A stretch of 64,000 nt of DNA from Pseudanabaena sp. ABRG5-3 (GTDB taxonomy: Bacteria; Cyanobacteriota; Cyanobacteriia; Pseudanabaenales; Pseudanabaenaceae), in assembly GCF_003967015.1 (NCBI RefSeq), contig NZ_AP017560.1, forward strand, positions 372,001 through 436,000, written 5' to 3'. Shown here piece by piece: positions 35,309 to 43,612 of this stretch; position 1 is the stretch's first letter; each line of letters begins with the position of its first letter. The notes below the pieces were generated by a model. The model was not told the origin of the DNA, did no database searches, and saw only the letters and a list, made by a program, of their open reading frames with translations. The position numbers and the translations under genes are program-made.

Positions 35309-35959
35309 ATGCCATTTAGCAATTTCAAAGGTCTGGGCGCAACAGTCAAAGAATTGCAAGTCATCTATACAGAAGCAAACTTTGTCACGCAAGCAGATTT
35401 CCCTGTATCTGAATACTTTCAGCAAGACCTAGAATATGTAATGCGTGAGGGGGTGGTGAATAATTCAGAATTTGCGATCTGTGAAAACTTAATTTATCCA
35501 ATCCTCAAAGAGATTTGGAAAGCCTATAGCAGCAAGTTCACGCTCTGGAGTCATCAGTTATTAACCTGCGACGATGCTCTATCAGGCTATCCTGAGTATG
35601 TTCTCGCAAGGCGATCGCCTCTAGGTAAAGTCGTATTTGATAAGCCCTATTTGCTAATCGTGGAGGCAAAACAGGATAATTTTGATTGGGGATGGGGGCA
35701 GTGTTTAGCCGAAATGGTGGCGGCACAACGTTTAAATGGCGAATTGTCTGATAAATCAGCGATCGCTATATTTGGCATTGTCTCCAATGGCATCAACTGG
35801 GAGTTTGGCAAATTGGAAGGAAACAGATTTACCCATCATCCTGCTCCCTATAGTATTTTTGAGTTAAAAAGTTTATTTGCTGTCGTTAATTATCTTTTTC
35901 AGCAAAGCGAGATTCAGTTAGCGGCTTATCAAGAAGTAAGTGTTCCACTTTTTAACTAA
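35309..35959 (+). CDS. PD-(D/E)XK nuclease-like protein of unknown function
   Basis: A 216-residue protein. I do not recognise a named family, but its layout fits a restriction endonuclease-like core: an acidic residue in AICENLIYP (E60), a glycine/proline turn with an acid in LSGYPEYVL (E96), the strand YLLIVEAKQD supplying E119-x-K121, and Q131 in WGWGQCLAEMVAAQRLNG on the following helix. Start ATG 35309 is preferred over an upstream TTG at 35288. It adjoins the toxin-antitoxin operon tail to tail. It may be a house-keeping or a defence-associated nuclease. Confidence 0.7.
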   Translation: MPFSNFKGLGATVKELQVIYTEANFVTQADFPVSEYFQQDLEYVMREGVVNNSEFAICENLIYPILKEIWKAYSSKFTLWSHQLLTCDDALSGYPEYVLARRSPLGKVVFDKPYLLIVEAKQDNFDWGWGQCLAEMVAAQRLNGELSDKSAIAIFGIVSNGINWEFGKLEGNRFTHHPAPYSIFELKSLFAVVNYLFQQSEIQLAAYQEVSVPLFN

Positions 35960-36066
35960 CTTGCTAAGGCAAGATTACGCACGCTAAAAATTTGGTTGGA
36001 TTTCAGAGGAATAACCCAAGATTTAGGAATAGCCACAATATGAATGGACTCACCTAATGCTAAAAG

Positions 36067-36369
36067 TTATTGCTTTACTTTTTGTTTGTCACTTTGTTGA
36101 TGAGCATTTATTAGATTTATTTGATGAGGATAGAGCGTTTCTACATCTAGGCTGTCACGAAATGCTTCGGGATCGTCTTGAGATGTTTCGATCATATCGC
36201 CTTCAGGTGTTAACTTTAGCCATCCACCAAATAGCTCGACTAGGTAGGCTTCACCATCTTTAAATATTTCCACGATCGCACCATCAGTCCCTTGGGGGGC
36301 AATTCCACCAGAGTGAAGCTGAATGTCTTGATTTAAGGTAACGGAATCAAACATTTGAAATTTACTCAT
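36067..36369 (-). CDS. DUF4926 domain protein
   Basis: A 100-residue protein with a small beta-rich DUF4926-like domain (about 5-60; FDSVTLNQDIQLHSGGIAPQG, GAIVEIFKDGEAYLVEL) and a polar tail. Its ATG overlaps the TGA of the RHH gene (ATGA), so it is translationally coupled to the toxin-antitoxin pair. DUF4926 genes are often found in such small cassettes but their function is unknown. The frame stays open for 36 further codons beyond the stop, to 35956. Confidence 0.72.
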   Translation of the reverse strand: MSKFQMFDSVTLNQDIQLHSGGIAPQGTDGAIVEIFKDGEAYLVELFGGWLKLTPEGDMIETSQDDPEAFRDSLDVETLYPHQINLINAHQQSDKQKVKQ

Positions 36370-36581
36370 GTTTTTGCATCTAATTTATCTAGTATGCGTA
36401 AACCTTTTTGGACATCACCTCTTGATGCCATTACTTTAAACCTGTTATAGGCATCGAACTCAGCAAGAACAATAGTTGACAATTCTTCCATAAGCTTATT
36501 GACGCTAATTCCTCGTGACTGAGCTAGTTCCTTTAACCTTGTATGTTTATCATCGGGAAGTCGAATTGTTAAAGTTGCCAT
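36366..36581 (-). CDS. Ribbon-helix-helix antitoxin
   Basis: A 71-residue protein starting MATLTIRLPDDKHTRLKELA, a ribbon-helix-helix DNA-binding strand and first helix, followed by RGISVNKLMEELSTIVLAEF. Such CopG/Arc-type proteins are the DNA-binding antitoxins of PIN-type toxins. The gene begins 5 bases after the stop of the PIN gene and overlaps DUF4926 by 4 bases. The toxin gene comes first, which is the reverse of the usual order. Confidence 0.82.
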   Translation of the reverse strand: MATLTIRLPDDKHTRLKELAQSRGISVNKLMEELSTIVLAEFDAYNRFKVMASRGDVQKGLRILDKLDAKT

Positions 36582-36586
36582 AAGTG

Positions 36587-37009
36587 TTATCTCCTAACGA
36601 TTTGTTCTGGCTTGAGAATGGATAAGTTGGGGAAGATGAGATCACTGTTTAAGAAATCTTTGATGTTTTTTGTGGCAATAATTTGAGCATTACCTGCGAT
36701 CGCTAGTTCTATTAAATGGTTATCTGCTTCGTCTCTCAAGTTAGGTCTCCACAAATAGTAAATATCAATCCATTGACAGACACTCATAAAAGCCTCAAGT
36801 AAGGTAAAAATCTCCTGTTTTGTCAAAGTACATTGAGTAATGATTTCTTCGCGCAGAACTACTGACTCATATTCTAAAAACAAGTTGTTTCCCATCAGTG
36901 GTTGATATTCTCCTTGAAGGCAGAGCCTAATCAACTCTCGACTTGCTCCAGTGGAGCCTATTAGAGCGCTGATTAAAACGCTAGTATCAATAACAATTCG
37001 GGATTTCAT
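36587..37009 (-). CDS. PIN-domain ribonuclease toxin
   Basis: A 140-residue PIN-family protein. D8 lies in RIVIDTSVLISAL, a second acid in NLFLEYESVV (E46 or E48), and D93/D96 in NLRDEADNHLIELA. The usual final TGDxD motif reads TKNIKD (113-118), so one acidic position is Asn115 and only D118 remains. It belongs to the PIN-toxin subgroup that pairs with ribbon-helix-helix antitoxins, as the gene 5 bases downstream encodes. Whether it is an active ribonuclease is open because of the altered last motif. Confidence 0.82.
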   Translation of the reverse strand: MKSRIVIDTSVLISALIGSTGASRELIRLCLQGEYQPLMGNNLFLEYESVVLREEIITQCTLTKQEIFTLLEAFMSVCQWIDIYYLWRPNLRDEADNHLIELAIAGNAQIIATKNIKDFLNSDLIFPNLSILKPEQIVRR

Positions 37010-37193
37010 GGCAGCATGATAGCATATATGATGTCATGCTGCACAAGATAGCTCTTTGCAGCCAAACTGTAATAACAGATAGTTGGCGATCGCCTAGTCC
37101 AGTGATTTCGCCAATAACTAGAAAAAATAGCCTAGTGTTCAAAGTTTTCTTGTTATAGTGAAACAAATCAAGGCTTTAGCTAAACTGAAATAT

Positions 37194-37388
37194 ATGCTTA
37201 CAACCTTTACCGCAAATTATACAAAGATTGACTCAGGTTACATGGGGCAACTCATTGAATGGCAAGAGGTAATAACTGAGGGTGAAACGCTGGAACTTTG
37301 TCGGGAATCTTTGCAAGATGCTTTACAGGAAATGATTGCTGCATATAAGCAACAAAATAAAGAGATTCCTTTTATTAAAATATTATAG
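37194..37388 (+). CDS. HicB-like antitoxin domain protein
   Basis: A 64-residue protein (MLTTFTANYTKIDSGYMGQL) with the compact HicB/UPF0150 fold: strand FTANYTKIDSGYMGQLIEW, VITEGETLELCRESL and helix DALQEMIAAYKQQNK. HicB normally neutralises the mRNA-cleaving HicA, but no HicA-like gene lies next to it. It lacks the DNA-binding C-terminal half of long HicB proteins. ATG at 37194 gives the standard start; a GTG at 37158 would add 12 residues. The stop is 3 bases from the next gene. Confidence 0.75.
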   Translation: MLTTFTANYTKIDSGYMGQLIEWQEVITEGETLELCRESLQDALQEMIAAYKQQNKEIPFIKIL

Positions 37389-37391
37389 AAT

Positions 37392-38294
37392 ATGTCTTTT
37401 TATATCGCTACTCTTAACCTACTGCCGTTTCGAGAACTTCCTGAATCATTTTGGTCAGAATTTTGTATAGAAAATGTTTCACTTGACGATGAGCAGCCAA
37501 TAGAGATTTTTGACAGTGGTAAATATAAATTATTGGTCAGAACTGATAAAGATGGAAGAATTAAAACAGTTATCTACCAATCTAATCTAGAAAGAAAATT
37601 TGATACTTTTAAAGATGAAGCAATAAGAAAAATTATAAAATCACTAAATCGTTTAGAAATTGCTTTTATAGCACCAGTTAATTTCTTAAAGTTACATAGC
37701 CCTTCCAGAAAAACTAAGTATGAAAACAATTTAACTATAGAAGTCTTAAATCCAGATAAATCACAAGAGTTTTTGCCAAAAGAAGTTAAAGTATATGCTG
37801 TAGGTGGGATAAATGTACCAAAAAGATTGCCTAAAGCTTCTCTTAAAGAGATAAATAATATTTTGATGATTTCCCAAGATAATGTTGATGAATACATTGA
37901 GCGTTTTTTAAGTATTAGAGATTTGAGTACAGATCCAGTTTTACATCTTGTTACCTTATATTCATTATTTGAGTATATTGGCAAAACTAAAGGGAGCAAT
38001 TTATCCCAGTCTTTTGAAAAAGTAAAAAAACTAGGTTCTAATACAAATCTTGAGAAAGTACTTAGAAGTACTAGACATTTAGTGGCTCATGGATTTGCTG
38101 GAGGTAAAAGTATACAAGAAATGAAAACAGGAGAAATCCTGAAAGAATTTTTAGGCGATACTGCTGATACATCAGGACATTATGCATTTGATAGGTACAA
38201 TGAATCTCATTTAAATCTGATTAATGAAGTAATATATGAAGTCCAAATTTTAATCATGAGATACTTACAGAAGAAGTTGATAATCTGTAAATAG
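37392..38294 (+). CDS. Uncharacterised protein with HEPN-like C-terminal region
   Basis: A 300-residue protein of no family I can name. The N-terminal 180 residues are mixed alpha/beta and rich in Lys. The C-terminal part is helical: VLHLVTLYSLFEYIGKTKG followed, after about 25 residues, by LRSTRHLVAHGFAGG, where R228-x4-H233 fits the Rx4-6H motif of HEPN ribonucleases. The gene is far more AT-rich than its neighbours and starts 3 bases after the HicB-like gene, suggesting a horizontally acquired toxin-antitoxin-like or defence pair. The HEPN assignment is inferred from the motif and helix layout only. Confidence 0.6.
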   Translation: MSFYIATLNLLPFRELPESFWSEFCIENVSLDDEQPIEIFDSGKYKLLVRTDKDGRIKTVIYQSNLERKFDTFKDEAIRKIIKSLNRLEIAFIAPVNFLKLHSPSRKTKYENNLTIEVLNPDKSQEFLPKEVKVYAVGGINVPKRLPKASLKEINNILMISQDNVDEYIERFLSIRDLSTDPVLHLVTLYSLFEYIGKTKGSNLSQSFEKVKKLGSNTNLEKVLRSTRHLVAHGFAGGKSIQEMKTGEILKEFLGDTADTSGHYAFDRYNESHLNLINEVIYEVQILIMRYLQKKLIICK

Positions 38295-38340
38295 TCATAT
38301 TTAAGTAGGCAAAATTAGAAGTATTTTCTTTTGAACTCTT

Positions 38341-39906
38341 TTAACTGTTACAAGCTAAAATTCTCTCCGCGAGAGACAATTTACATTCTGTCCATTCTTC
38401 CCACTCCCATCCCCACCACACCCCAAATCGATCCAGCCTTCCAATTAATTTGGGTAGACTTGCTGGAGCAGCATTTTTAGCATTTTCGGTATCATTCATA
38501 AACTCAAGGTATGATCTCCAATTCCAAAAACTATACCAACCAACCTCTTTGGCGAATCTTTTGAAAGCAGCCTCATTATGTTCCCCGATTTTGCCACCAC
38601 ATTTTAACCAGAGTTGTATTTGACTACTGAAGCCAAACTTGCCGCCACTGTAATACATCCATAACTGATCAATTGTTCGTAAATCTTCACAAGGGAAATC
38701 TTGGATATTTTCAGAGCTGAGAGTTCCTTTTTGTTCTCGATTCGCCACTTTTAACATATGTTTGGCTGTCATTTCATCCGCTTTACGCCATTCCTTGGCT
38801 TTGAGTAGTTGCTCCAATTCTCGATAGTCAATCCCTTTCGCTGATCGCAACTCAACGTGCGATTTAGATACATTCTGCTTTGAAGAAGAAGTATTATGAG
38901 AACTTTTTGGTTGTTGAGTTGCAGTAGCGAGAAGAATCGACACTCGGTGTTCTGCTTTTAATTCCTCAGACTTAAAACTATAGACACCAGAATTATTAAT
39001 AGGGTTGGATACTTTTTTCTCAATCCCCAACTCCTGCAAAATCTCCGTAACCGGACTTGGACGCTCTTTTACTCTGTAAGCAGTCATCCGATTCAATAAC
39101 TTCCCAAACTCATCGCTAACTACTTTCCCATTCAAAAACTGTCGCCATTGATATTCATTTTCCAAAACGTCATAGAGCGTAAACGGTTCCACATTCGTGA
39201 GCAAATGCAAACAAGTCACACCTAAACCAAACAAATCGCTCTGAAATACCGACTTACCCAACATCTGCTCAGGAGCGCCATAACTCGGCTTCCCGATACC
39301 CGTCCCCGTCTTTGCCAATAACGTCGCCGTTGCGTGCTTTGCCGCCCCAAAATCTACCAGCACCAACTTCTTATCACTGCGCCGCCGAATGATATTGTCT
39401 GGCGAAATATCGCGATGAATTACTGACTTGCTATGCACAAACTCCAAAATTTGCAGCACCTCCACCAACACATCCCGCACCTGCTGCTCACTAAAAGCAC
39501 CAACTCGCTTTAATTCCTGCTCCAAAGTCTCACCATCGATAAACTCTTGGATGAGGTACTGCTTACCCTCATGAATTGTGAAAGATAGCAGTTCAGGAAT
39601 TTGCGGATGCTTACCCAAATCATCAAGCCGCTTTGCCTCCTGCTCAAATAACCTGATGGCAACATCCAAAGTCCCTTGACTCGCATTAGGATTGATCGTC
39701 TCAAAAGCAAACTGCTTAATCACACAACGCGGCTGTGACGGTTTCGACTCATCCTGAGCCAAGAAAGTCTTACCAAATCCTCCCTGTCCAATTACCTTCA
39801 AAGCGCGATAACGCTCTTGAATTTGTAACTTAGCGCCGCATTGGGTGCAGAATCTGGTGGTTATTAGGTTTGCGCGATCGCAAGCAAGGCAGAGGCAGTT
39901 ACTCAT
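38341..39906 (-). CDS. Zinc-ribbon Ser/Thr kinase with C-terminal GUN4 domain
   Basis: A 521-residue fusion. The N-terminus has two CxxC knuckles (CLACDRANLITTRFCTQCG) forming a zinc ribbon. Next is a eukaryotic-type kinase domain (about 32-300) with glycine loop VIGQGGFGKTFLA, lysine in CVIKQF, catalytic loop VIHRDISPDN and DFG in LVDFGAAKH. The C-terminal GUN4 domain (about 355-515; DYRELEQLLKAKEW, TIDQLWMYYSGGKFGFS, RFAKEVGW) is the tetrapyrrole-binding fold known from magnesium chelatase regulation. The combination occurs in cyanobacteria and may couple porphyrin levels to phosphorylation; targets are unknown. Confidence 0.9.
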   Translation of the reverse strand: MSNCLCLACDRANLITTRFCTQCGAKLQIQERYRALKVIGQGGFGKTFLAQDESKPSQPRCVIKQFAFETINPNASQGTLDVAIRLFEQEAKRLDDLGKHPQIPELLSFTIHEGKQYLIQEFIDGETLEQELKRVGAFSEQQVRDVLVEVLQILEFVHSKSVIHRDISPDNIIRRRSDKKLVLVDFGAAKHATATLLAKTGTGIGKPSYGAPEQMLGKSVFQSDLFGLGVTCLHLLTNVEPFTLYDVLENEYQWRQFLNGKVVSDEFGKLLNRMTAYRVKERPSPVTEILQELGIEKKVSNPINNSGVYSFKSEELKAEHRVSILLATATQQPKSSHNTSSSKQNVSKSHVELRSAKGIDYRELEQLLKAKEWRKADEMTAKHMLKVANREQKGTLSSENIQDFPCEDLRTIDQLWMYYSGGKFGFSSQIQLWLKCGGKIGEHNEAAFKRFAKEVGWYSFWNWRSYLEFMNDTENAKNAAPASLPKLIGRLDRFGVWWGWEWEEWTECKLSLAERILACNS

Positions 39907-40045
39907 GCTAAGTAGATCTTAGAAAATTTAGCTTTGATGATCTATTTATAGCCTAATGTGAGTAAATCCTATTAATACGATGATTTTATAGGTGTGTTTG
40001 GCGATCGCACCGTAAATGCAGTGCTAGGCAATAATGGATTTAACC

Positions 40046-40087
40046 AAAAACAAAAAGCACAGCCCTTGGGCTGTGCTTTTTGTTTTT
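40046..40087. terminator. Terminator downstream of psbM
   Basis: Perfect 20-bp arms (40046-40065 and 40068-40087), stem aaagcacagccc/gggctgtgcttt with U-rich ends on both strands. It starts 9 bases after the psbM stop in the minus direction. Confidence 0.85.
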
Positions 40088-40095
40088 TCTGTTTT

Positions 40096-40215
40096 TTATT
40101 TATTTGCTTGACCTTCTTCACGGCTGGCTGTTTGGATATACAGGGTCAGCAAGAAGACGGTAGGTACAAATACTGCTAGGACAGTAGCTAGAAGACCAAG
40201 AAAATTAGTTTCCAT
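40096..40215 (-). CDS. psbM: Photosystem II reaction centre protein PsbM
   Basis: A 39-codon gene, ATG at 40215, TAA at 40098-40096. The product METNFLGLLATVLAVFVPTV continues with FLLTLYIQTASREEGQANK. One membrane helix spans about residues 6-27, and the pattern N-x-LG-(8)-FVPTVFLL-x-LYIQT is that of PsbM, a low-molecular-mass subunit at the photosystem II dimer interface. Its own hairpin terminator follows. It lies 158 bases downstream of the S1-domain gene and is divergent from none, so it may have its own promoter within 40216-40372. Confidence 0.93.
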   Translation of the reverse strand: METNFLGLLATVLAVFVPTVFLLTLYIQTASREEGQANK

Positions 40216-40372
40216 AAATTTGAGTTTGAGGGCTGATTTTAAATATTTTAATGACTATTAATATATTAGGCTCAAAGATTACTTACTGTTGCCAAAACAA
40301 TTATAGAAGTTCACGGGAAACCTGCTTAAGAAAATAGAGATAGTACTTTGTGCTATCTCTATTTGCAGAGAT

Positions 40373-41263
40373 CTACGCTTCCCAGAGCTTGCTGATATTT
40401 TTTTCGAGGCGCTCCTCGGCTTCGGCAAAGACCTGTGCGGAGTTATCAAGCATCTCGCCTGCATGTAGTTCGAGGAGCTTGGTAGACAGAGCAATGCGAT
40501 CGCGAGATTCATCAATATCGACAATTACAGCCTTGATGATGTCATTGATTTGAAAGACACGGGTGGGATCACTGACAGACTTTTGGCTGATCTCTTTGAT
40601 ATGTAGGAGACCAGATACACCCGCAAACTCCACAAATGCGCCAAAGGGACGAATGTTGCTTACCTTGCCACTAATCAGTTGCCCCTTAGCAAGTTGTCCG
40701 ATCGCCGCAAGTTTAGCCGCTTGACGGTTCGACAGTACCAATTTTTTGCGGGTTTCATCAGCATCTAGAACCATTACAGGGATCTTTTTGCCAACGAGTT
40801 TCGCCAGATCCGTAGCATCAGTGAGGTGCGATCGCGGTACAAAACCACGCAAACCAACGGCATCGACAATCACACCACCGCTATTAGTACCAATCACCTT
40901 AGTCTCAAATACCTTCGATTCGGTTTGGTAATCCTTCAGCGTTTGCCAAGCTTGCTTGAATAATAGGCGGCGCACCGATAGCTTCACTTCACCATCAGCA
41001 TTCTGGCTACTAATAATCAGAAATTCATACTCATTGCCGATGGGGAAAGCATCACCAGAGCGCGAAGACCCACTCAGAGTTGCCTCTTCAATGGGCAGAA
41101 AACCTAAAGATTTAGCGCCAATATCGACATAAATGCCACTACTTTCGACGGAAACTACCTTGCCCCTCACAGTTTGCCCCACGGCAAATTCGTAGTTGTG
41201 TTCGGCGAGAGCATTGGCAAAATCATCGGCAGAAAATGGCTGAATATTTTTTGTGGCGTTCAT
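40373..41263 (-). CDS. S1-domain RNA-binding protein, ribosomal protein S1-like
   Basis: A 296-residue protein with three S1 (OB-fold) repeats: VGQTVRGKVVSVESSGIYVDIG, YQTESKVFETKVIGTNSGGVIVD and KGQLISGKVSNIRPFGAFVEF. The third is a canonical RNA-binding repeat, ending in GVSGLLHIKEIS. Cyanobacteria carry two short S1 proteins with three repeats in place of the six-repeat enterobacterial S1; this is one of them and should help mRNA binding to the 30S subunit. The C-terminal tail is acidic and coiled (AEEERLEKN-like). It could equally be the second, accessory S1. Confidence 0.87.
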   Translation of the reverse strand: MNATKNIQPFSADDFANALAEHNYEFAVGQTVRGKVVSVESSGIYVDIGAKSLGFLPIEEATLSGSSRSGDAFPIGNEYEFLIISSQNADGEVKLSVRRLLFKQAWQTLKDYQTESKVFETKVIGTNSGGVIVDAVGLRGFVPRSHLTDATDLAKLVGKKIPVMVLDADETRKKLVLSNRQAAKLAAIGQLAKGQLISGKVSNIRPFGAFVEFAGVSGLLHIKEISQKSVSDPTRVFQINDIIKAVIVDIDESRDRIALSTKLLELHAGEMLDNSAQVFAEAEERLEKNISKLWEA

Positions 41264-41628
41264 GGATAGGGATAAATATGCTAAAGATGCAAAGCGTTAC
41301 TTGCGTGTATTTTAATGCAATTGTCTCACAGCGTTATAGAGAATATGAAGTAAATCGATCTTTTGCAAAAATCGCTACGCTTCTTAACATATAGCTACAG
41401 TCACTTAATCCTAGGACAAATCAAAACCCAAGAATTGATTGGCGGCGCTCTGCGCCGCCAATCAATTCTTGGGTTTTAGTTCCTAGTACCCTTGGCGATA
41501 GCTATATATCAAGGGCAATGCGAAGTGTCACTCTGACTTTCTGACAGGTTTTTAGCTAATGCACTAGACTAGATAAATAATAAATCAACCGATTACCGCA
41601 TCGACGGGGTTATAAGGAGCAACAGGGC
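41264..41628. other. Divergent promoter region with inserted MITE-like element
   Basis: The 365 bases between the start codons of the S1-like gene and ftsH contain the element 41388-41509. AT-rich DNA on either side must hold the two promoters. The ftsH leader 41510-41628 contains no recognisable operator. Confidence 0.5.
41388..41509. repeat. MITE-like palindromic element with TATAGCTA ends, copy 1
   Basis: The outer ends ACATATAGCTA and (inverted) ATATATAGCTA enclose a perfect 26-bp-arm hairpin (41423-41448 and 41452-41477), apex GC-TCT-GC. A second copy in inverse orientation lies at 61137-61256. The stems differ at two positions, each with a compensating change in the other arm. Confidence 0.8.
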
Positions 41629-43536
41629 GTGATGTCTTCTGGAAAAAAAATCTTTTTGGCAATCTCTGGTTCAACCTTCTGGCGGCGTGTCAAAACGACG
41701 GTCGTAAGTTTCGCAATTTTACAAAGTGTGGCGATCGCCGCTGTTCCTAACTCTGTTCGCGCAGAGGGTGAAACTGCTGCAACCATTAGCTATACCGAAC
41801 TACTTTCAAATGTTAAAGAAAATCGAGTCCAAAAGATCGATATTGAAAGTAACGGCTTAGCCGCAGAAGCAGTTTTGAAGGATGGTCGTAAAGTTCGGGT
41901 TGACTTGATCGCCCGTGATGGCAATACCGAATTAATGAAGGCATTACGCGAAAATAACGTCGATATCGCGGTAAGAACGCCTCAGCAGCCAACATTACTT
42001 TGGCAACTGGCGAGTACATTTTTTGTGCCGTTACTATTGATTTTCATCCTGTTAATGGTACTTCGCCGCCTTAGCAATGCCCCCGGAGGGCCTGGTCAGA
42101 CGTTAAGTTTTGGTAAAACGAAGGCGAGATTTTCTCCTGAAGCGAAAACGGGAATTTTGTTTGAAGATGTCGCAGGTATTGATACTGCTAAAGAAGAATT
42201 GCAGGAAGTTGTTACATTTCTTAAACAGCCCGATCGCTTTACAGCAGTGGGCGCAAAGATTCCTAAGGGTGTATTGCTGATTGGCCCTCCCGGAACTGGT
42301 AAGACACTTTTGGCTAAGGCGATCGCAGGGGAAGCGGGCGTACCATTTTTCTCGCTATCGGGTTCTGAGTTTGTAGAAATGTTTGTCGGGGTCGGTGCAT
42401 CCCGCGTTCGTGATTTATTCCAAAAGGCAAAAGACAACGCCCCTTGCATTATCTTCATTGATGAAATTGATGCGGTGGGTCGTCAGCGTGGCGCGGGTAT
42501 CGGCGGCGGCAATGATGAGCGTGAGCAAACCCTCAACCAGATGCTTACGGAAATGGATGGGTTCCAAGGCAACACAGGCGTAATCGTCGTCGCTGCAACC
42601 AATCGTCCTGATGTCTTAGATAGCGCATTACTCCGTCCTGGAAGATTCGATCGCCAAATTACGGTGGACTATCCCGACTACAAGGGTCGTCAAGAAATCC
42701 TTAAAGTCCATGCGCGGAATAAAAAACTGGACGAAAATGTTTCCCTTGAATCGATCGCCCGTTTAACTCCCGGATTTGCGGGAGCCGATCTGGCGAACTT
42801 GCTCAATGAAGCTGCTATTCTCGCGGCACGGCGCTATAAAGAGGCGATCGGTGAATTGGAAATTGCTGATGCGATCGATCGGATTACGATTGGTTTAAGC
42901 ATGAAACCAATGCTAGATAGCGCCAAGAAACGTTTGGTTGCCTATCATGAAGTTGGTCACGCCTTGGTAATGACTCTGCTCAAGAATGCGTCATTACTTG
43001 ACAAGATTACGATCGTGCCGCGTTCGGGTGGTATCGGTGGCTTTGCTAAGGGAGTCCCCGATGAGGAATATGGTCTCGAATCGCGATCGCAAATTATCGA
43101 CACGATCACAATGATGCTCGGTGGACGTGCTGCGGAAGAAGTGGTCTTTGGTGATGCCGAAATTACCACAGGTGCATCGGGTGACTTCCAACAGGTTGCT
43201 CGACTCGCAAGACTGATGGTTACTCAATTTGGGATGTCTGATTTAGGCTTAGGAGCGCTCGAATCGGAAAGTGGCGAAGTTTTCCTAGGACGTAACTTCA
43301 TGCCTCAAAGTGATTATTCCGTGAAGTTAGGCGATCGCATTGATCGGCAAATTCGCCAAATCGCCCAAACCTGCTACAACACCGCCAAACAACTGATCGA
43401 GGAAAATCGCGATCTATGCGATCGCCTAGTTGATATTCTCCTTGATGTGGAAACCCTTGACGGTGAAGAGTTTCGTAAGATTGTCGCGGAATACACCCAA
43501 CTACCCGAAAAGAAAACTGCTTCGGTAAAGTTTTAA
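41629..43536 (+). CDS. ftsH: FtsH-family ATP-dependent zinc metalloprotease
   Basis: A 635-residue membrane protease. The N-terminus has a hydrophobic signal-like segment (about 21-42), a lumenal/periplasmic domain ([19 protein letters not shown]) and a second membrane helix (about 124-143). The AAA+ module has Walker A GPPGTGKT (219-226), Walker B IIFIDEID and the second region of homology [17 protein letters not shown]. The zinc site is HEVGH at 440-444. FtsH proteases in cyanobacteria degrade damaged photosystem and other membrane proteins. The start is GTG 41629 or the adjacent ATG 41632, with AAGGAG at 41614-41619. It is a different subtype from the second FtsH at 52305-54167. Confidence 0.94.
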   Translation: MMSSGKKIFLAISGSTFWRRVKTTVVSFAILQSVAIAAVPNSVRAEGETAATISYTELLSNVKENRVQKIDIESNGLAAEAVLKDGRKVRVDLIARDGNTELMKALRENNVDIAVRTPQQPTLLWQLASTFFVPLLLIFILLMVLRRLSNAPGGPGQTLSFGKTKARFSPEAKTGILFEDVAGIDTAKEELQEVVTFLKQPDRFTAVGAKIPKGVLLIGPPGTGKTLLAKAIAGEAGVPFFSLSGSEFVEMFVGVGASRVRDLFQKAKDNAPCIIFIDEIDAVGRQRGAGIGGGNDEREQTLNQMLTEMDGFQGNTGVIVVAATNRPDVLDSALLRPGRFDRQITVDYPDYKGRQEILKVHARNKKLDENVSLESIARLTPGFAGADLANLLNEAAILAARRYKEAIGELEIADAIDRITIGLSMKPMLDSAKKRLVAYHEVGHALVMTLLKNASLLDKITIVPRSGGIGGFAKGVPDEEYGLESRSQIIDTITMMLGGRAAEEVVFGDAEITTGASGDFQQVARLARLMVTQFGMSDLGLGALESESGEVFLGRNFMPQSDYSVKLGDRIDRQIRQIAQTCYNTAKQLIEENRDLCDRLVDILLDVETLDGEEFRKIVAEYTQLPEKKTASVKF

Positions 43537-43561
43537 CTAGCAAAAACAACTGATTATCTAT

Positions 43562-43602
43562 AAAAATATAGAGGAGTCACATTGTGACTCCTCTATATTT
43601 TT
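43562..43602. terminator. Terminator between ftsH and pheA
   Basis: Perfect 19-bp arms (43562-43580 and 43584-43602) with stem tatagaggagtcac/gtgactcctctata, loop ATT and a T tract. It ends 10 bases before the pheA start codon. Confidence 0.85.
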
Positions 43603-43612
43603 TGGATTTATC

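Noticed and set aside
36057-36263. Plus-strand frame opposite the DUF4926 gene
   Set aside because: It overlaps the coupled antitoxin/DUF4926 genes and shows no domain or start signal.
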